From Bacteroidota bacterium (lineage in GTDB: Bacteria; Bacteroidota; Bacteroidia; Bacteroidales; JAAUTT01), in the NCBI GenBank assembly GCA_020048915.1, contig JAIFLU010000246.1, positions 1-34,680 on the forward strand: a DNA stretch of 34,680 nt. The letters are read 5' to 3'. The notes beneath the pieces were generated by a model. That model saw only the letters and a program-made list of their open reading frames with translations, searched no databases and was not told the origin of the DNA. Positions 32,026-34,680 of this stretch are shown here, in pieces (within the stretch, counting starts at the first letter, position 1; each line of letters opens with the position of its first letter). The translations under genes and the position numbers were made by a program.

Positions 32026-32193
32026 CGCTTTTCTCGTTCGGTTAATGGTAAAAATAAGTCCTCGGCTAAACAGGTTGCTGTTTTAGAAACAGGTTTGCTT
32101 GAAACACATCTGGTTTACACCGATGGCAGCACAGTGGATGTTTCGACAACCCCATCGCCCTATTTCCAAAACTTGTTTGTGCTTGCAAATTAA
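32026..32193 (+). pseudogene. Orphan C-terminal coding remnant
   Basis: An open stretch of 55 codons ending at TAA (32191-32193) reads SVNGKNKSSAKQVAVLETG, then LLETHLVYTDGSTVDVSTTP and SPYFQNLFVLAN. It looks like the end of a real protein in composition and codon choice. There is no start codon in frame; a stop lies at 32023-32025. It therefore appears to be the 3' end of a gene removed by deletion or rearrangement. I do not recognise the parent family. Confidence 0.5.
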
Positions 32194-32202
32194 TAATTAC
32201 TC

Positions 32203-33105
32203 CTACTCCTTGTAACTTCTATCATTCCCCCGGCTTCTTCTTCGATATTCTTCTGCTGTTATTCCACATTTCTGTTTAAATATACGTGAAAAATAAAATG
32301 GTGATTCGAATCCAAGTTCATTAGCAATTTCCTTAATCATTAAATTACTTGTTGAGAGAAGTTTTTTCGCTTCATGCAAACGAAGCTGTAACATATACTG
32401 TAAAGGAGATATGCCAGTGTATTCCTTAAATGTTTTTCGAAACAATGAATAACCAACTCCTGTTTCATTAGCTATTTTTGTAATGTTTTTATCACCCTTC
32501 AGGTTTTTTAACATGAGGGATTTTGATTTTATAATCATCGAATCAATTACTGAACTTCCAACATTTCTGTTTTTACTTATGGCACTCACATTGGTTAATA
32601 GCGCCATAATTAGCCCTGATAAAGCCTGCTGAAATCCGGATTTCTCTTCTTTAACGGCTGAAAATATCATTTCAAAAATTGATTCGATATCATGATTAAT
32701 TCCAATCTGAATAATAGGCTTTGTTGGTGCAAAAAAATTCTTTTTTACCCATTGGTCAACAATCTTTCCTTTAAATCCAACATATTGTTCATTCCATCCA
32801 GTTTCAACCAAGGGTCTGTAACGATGCCAGATTCCAGGAAACAACATAATCACACTTCCCTGATTTACCTGAATTATTCCGGTTTCATGCGATTCGAAAA
32901 CTCCTTCTCCCCTATATATATAAATCAACTGATATTCTAGAATTGCTCTGCCTTTCTCCCACTTAAACATATAATACAAGGGGTGATCTAATAACGGATA
33001 TACTTCGCCTTTAATTATGTTAGAATAACCGGCAACAGTGCATACAAGTCCCCATTCTAAATCATTCTCGCTGTGAGTAAGGTATTTTACAAAACCTTGA
33101 TTCAT
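32203..33105 (-). CDS. AraC-family transcriptional regulator
   Basis: The 300-aa protein has an N-terminal cupin-like ligand-binding domain (about residues 30-135; QLIYIYRGEGVFES, QGSVIMLFPGIWHRYRP). A C-terminal double helix-turn-helix follows at about 195-295 (ITKIANETGVGYSLFRKTFKEYTGISPLQYMLQLRL and IKEIANELGFESPFYFSRIFKQKCGITAEEYR, quoted here as separate blocks of the AraC domain: first recognition helix YSLFRKTFK, second FYFSRIFK). This is the sugar-responsive AraC type. It diverges from the isomerase-like gene over 84 nt, so it is the probable activator of that gene. Confidence 0.93.
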   Translation of the reverse strand: MNQGFVKYLTHSENDLEWGLVCTVAGYSNIIKGEVYPLLDHPLYYMFKWEKGRAILEYQLIYIYRGEGVFESHETGIIQVNQGSVIMLFPGIWHRYRPLVETGWNEQYVGFKGKIVDQWVKKNFFAPTKPIIQIGINHDIESIFEMIFSAVKEEKSGFQQALSGLIMALLTNVSAISKNRNVGSSVIDSMIIKSKSLMLKNLKGDKNITKIANETGVGYSLFRKTFKEYTGISPLQYMLQLRLHEAKKLLSTSNLMIKEIANELGFESPFYFSRIFKQKCGITAEEYRRRSRGNDRSYKE

Positions 33106-33138
33106 ATCATTTTCTACATTTAAATAACATTTCGTGTA

Positions 33139-33169
33139 TTGGGTTATAACTGCTAATATATTAGTTTTG
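33139..33169 (+). promoter_or_regulatory. Bacteroidota-type promoter of the isomerase-like gene
   Basis: A TTG at 33139-33141 is followed after 20 nt by TAGTTTTG (33162-33169), giving the standard -33/-7 arrangement TTG-N20-TAnnTTTG. The -7 box ends 20 nt before the ATG at 33190. Unlike the envelope promoters it has a normal -33 element. Confidence 0.65.
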
Positions 33170-33189
33170 TTAAACTAAGTCAAATTATT

Positions 33190-34620
33190 ATGAATAGAAT
33201 AAATAATATCAAAATAGGCATTTTCGGTATAGGACTCGATACCTATTGGAAACAATATGATGGATTGTTGACACGGTTAATGGGATACCTAACCACCGTT
33301 TCCGGTAAAATAAAACGTGATAATGCTATAATCATTCAAGGCGGAATGGTTGACTGCCCTGATAAAGCACATGAAGCTGCATCGCTTTTCAAACGCGAAG
33401 AGGTTGATATTATTTTTTTATATATTACAACATATGCTCTTTCAAGTACAGTTTTGCCCGTTGTTCAACATGTAAAAGTACCCGTAATCATTCTTAACCT
33501 TCAGCCCGGGAATGCAATTGATTATGCATGGTTTAACAAGTTAGGCGATCGTAGTAAAATGACGGGTGAGTGGCTTGCAAATTGTCAGGGATGTTCGGTT
33601 CCTGAAATTGCGAATGTTTTTAATAGATGCGATATACCTTTTCATCAGATATCAGGAACTTTACAAGACAAAGAATCATGGACTGAAATAAATGAGTGGA
33701 TTGATGCAGCCATTGTATTAAAAACAATGCGCAACAATCGAATGGGATTCTTAGGCCATTATTACTGCGGAATGTTAGATGTCTATTCTGATTTTACGCT
33801 ACAATCATCTGTATTTGGAACTCACATTCAACAGCTCGAGATGTGCGATTTAAATGATCTAAGGAATGAAGTGAGCGAAAACGAAATTCATCAAAAAAGA
33901 ATTGAAATAGAAAATAAATTTGAAATAATAAATGAATGTTCTGAGGATGAACTAAACCGCGCAGCAAAGACAGCAGTGGCTTTGGACAATTTGGTTAAGA
34001 AGCACAACCTTGGCTCATTGTGCTACTATTACGATGGTGCGTCGGGAAATGAATATGAAAATATTATTACTTCGGTAATAGTTGGAAACTCTTTACTAAC
34101 TGCAAAAAATATTCCGGTGGCCGGCGAGGCTGAAGTGAAAAATATTCAAGCAATGAAAATTATGGATTCATTTGGTGCAGGAGGATCTTTTACCGAATTT
34201 TATTTGATGGATTTTAATGATGATGTTTTACTAATGGGACATGATGGACCGGGGCATCTTGCCATTGCTGAAGGCAAACCAATTCTAAAACCTTTGAAAG
34301 AATATCATGGAAAACCCGGAAAAGGATTATCTGTTGAGATGAAAGTTAAAAATGGACCGGTTACAATTCTTGCTGTTGCTGAAGCTAAAGGAGGGAAATT
34401 AAAACTTATTGTTGCTGAAGCAGAATCGGTTCCGGGACCTATTCTCGAAATTGGAAATACGAATAGTCGTTATAGATTTAAGATTACTATAAAAGAGTTT
34501 ATGAATCGCTGGTGTAAAGAAGGACCTTCGCACCATTGTGCTATTGGAACGGGGCACATTTCGTCAAAGATTTTAAAGTTGGGGGCATTACTGAATATCG
34601 AAGTAATAAAAGTTTGTTAA
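33190..34620 (+). CDS. L-fucose/L-arabinose isomerase-family protein
   Basis: The 476-aa protein has the fold and metal-site pattern of L-arabinose and L-fucose isomerases. Candidate metal ligands are Glu313 (GEAEVKN), Glu336 (SFTEFYLMDF), His351 (LLMGHDGPGH) and His449 (SHHCAIGTGH). Their spacing of 23, 15 and 98 residues is close to the 27, 17 and 100 of E. coli AraA (E306, E333, H350, H450). It is therefore expected to interconvert an aldose and ketose with Mn2+, but the family also has members of unknown substrate and AraA proper is not closely matched at the N-terminus. No kinase or aldolase for the product lies in the window; the downstream part of any operon is cut off at the right edge. 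Confidence 0.8.
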   Translation: MNRINNIKIGIFGIGLDTYWKQYDGLLTRLMGYLTTVSGKIKRDNAIIIQGGMVDCPDKAHEAASLFKREEVDIIFLYITTYALSSTVLPVVQHVKVPVIILNLQPGNAIDYAWFNKLGDRSKMTGEWLANCQGCSVPEIANVFNRCDIPFHQISGTLQDKESWTEINEWIDAAIVLKTMRNNRMGFLGHYYCGMLDVYSDFTLQSSVFGTHIQQLEMCDLNDLRNEVSENEIHQKRIEIENKFEIINECSEDELNRAAKTAVALDNLVKKHNLGSLCYYYDGASGNEYENIITSVIVGNSLLTAKNIPVAGEAEVKNIQAMKIMDSFGAGGSFTEFYLMDFNDDVLLMGHDGPGHLAIAEGKPILKPLKEYHGKPGKGLSVEMKVKNGPVTILAVAEAKGGKLKLIVAEAESVPGPILEIGNTNSRYRFKITIKEFMNRWCKEGPSHHCAIGTGHISSKILKLGALLNIEVIKVC

Positions 34621-34680
34621 GCAGAGATTCTAATTAAAGGAATTAATAGCAAGGTAAAAATGGTTTTAATTTCCCTCCTT

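Noticed and set aside
1..34680. CRISPR arrays, tRNA or rRNA genes and complete insertion sequences
   Set aside because: No regularly spaced direct repeats, cloverleaf-like sequences, rRNA signatures or transposase genes were seen on either strand.

Overview
The window reads as chromosomal DNA of an AT-rich Bacteroidota (Bacteroidia-like) bacterium. The supporting signs are two proteins with type IX secretion (T9SS) C-terminal sorting domains, a Bacteroidota-type ECF sigma factor, several -7 boxes of the TAnnTTTG type, absence of strong Shine-Dalgarno sequences, and the carboxy(nor)spermidine route to polyamines. A finer placement (for example near Marinilabiliales/Prolixibacteraceae) is only a guess. 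I see no rRNA, tRNA, CRISPR array or intact insertion sequence.

Layout. 1-1.9 kb: an ECF sigma factor (minus) and a T9SS-secreted protein. 2.1-4.7 kb: the polyamine pair carboxynorspermidine dehydrogenase and decarboxylase. 4.7-15.2 kb: a long minus-strand block of envelope genes (YIP1 membrane protein, small lipoprotein, T9SS protein, a 733-aa repeat/tail-fibre-like surface protein with an S74 autochaperone, a large lipoprotein, a lytic-transglycosylase-like protein, two secreted unknowns and a LamG-like/OmpA protein). 15.4-20.8 kb, divergent from that block: a degenerate kinase-core protein, two paralogous TPR sensor histidine kinases and a NarL/LuxR response regulator. 20.9-24.3 kb: SRPBCC protein, Nramp metal transporter, HAD phosphatase/mutase and a divergent GntR/UTRA repressor with two clear palindromic operators. 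24.4-29.6 kb: housekeeping and stress genes (DEAD-box helicase plus VF530 protein, a small unknown, TrmD, Hsp20, a radical-SAM sulfatase-maturase-like enzyme). 29.7-34.6 kb: dienelactone hydrolase, MFS transporter, an orphan coding remnant, an AraC regulator and a divergent FucI/AraA-like sugar isomerase.

The most interesting observation is at DNA level. Several promoters of the envelope block share one architecture: a GGGGAT half-site, usually part of an ATCCCC-N6/7-GGGG palindrome, then exactly 21 nt, then a -7 box of the form TACCTTT. It occurs upstream of the 221-aa lipoprotein, the 569-aa lipoprotein and the OmpA gene, and in weaker form before the 733-aa surface protein. At 15357-15374 the palindrome is perfect and has a -7-like box at 21 nt on both sides, facing the OmpA gene and the degenerate kinase gene. 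I infer that the neighbouring two-kinase/one-regulator system, or an alternative sigma factor, controls this set of surface genes as a local regulon. The DNA pattern is seen directly; the regulator assignment is inference.
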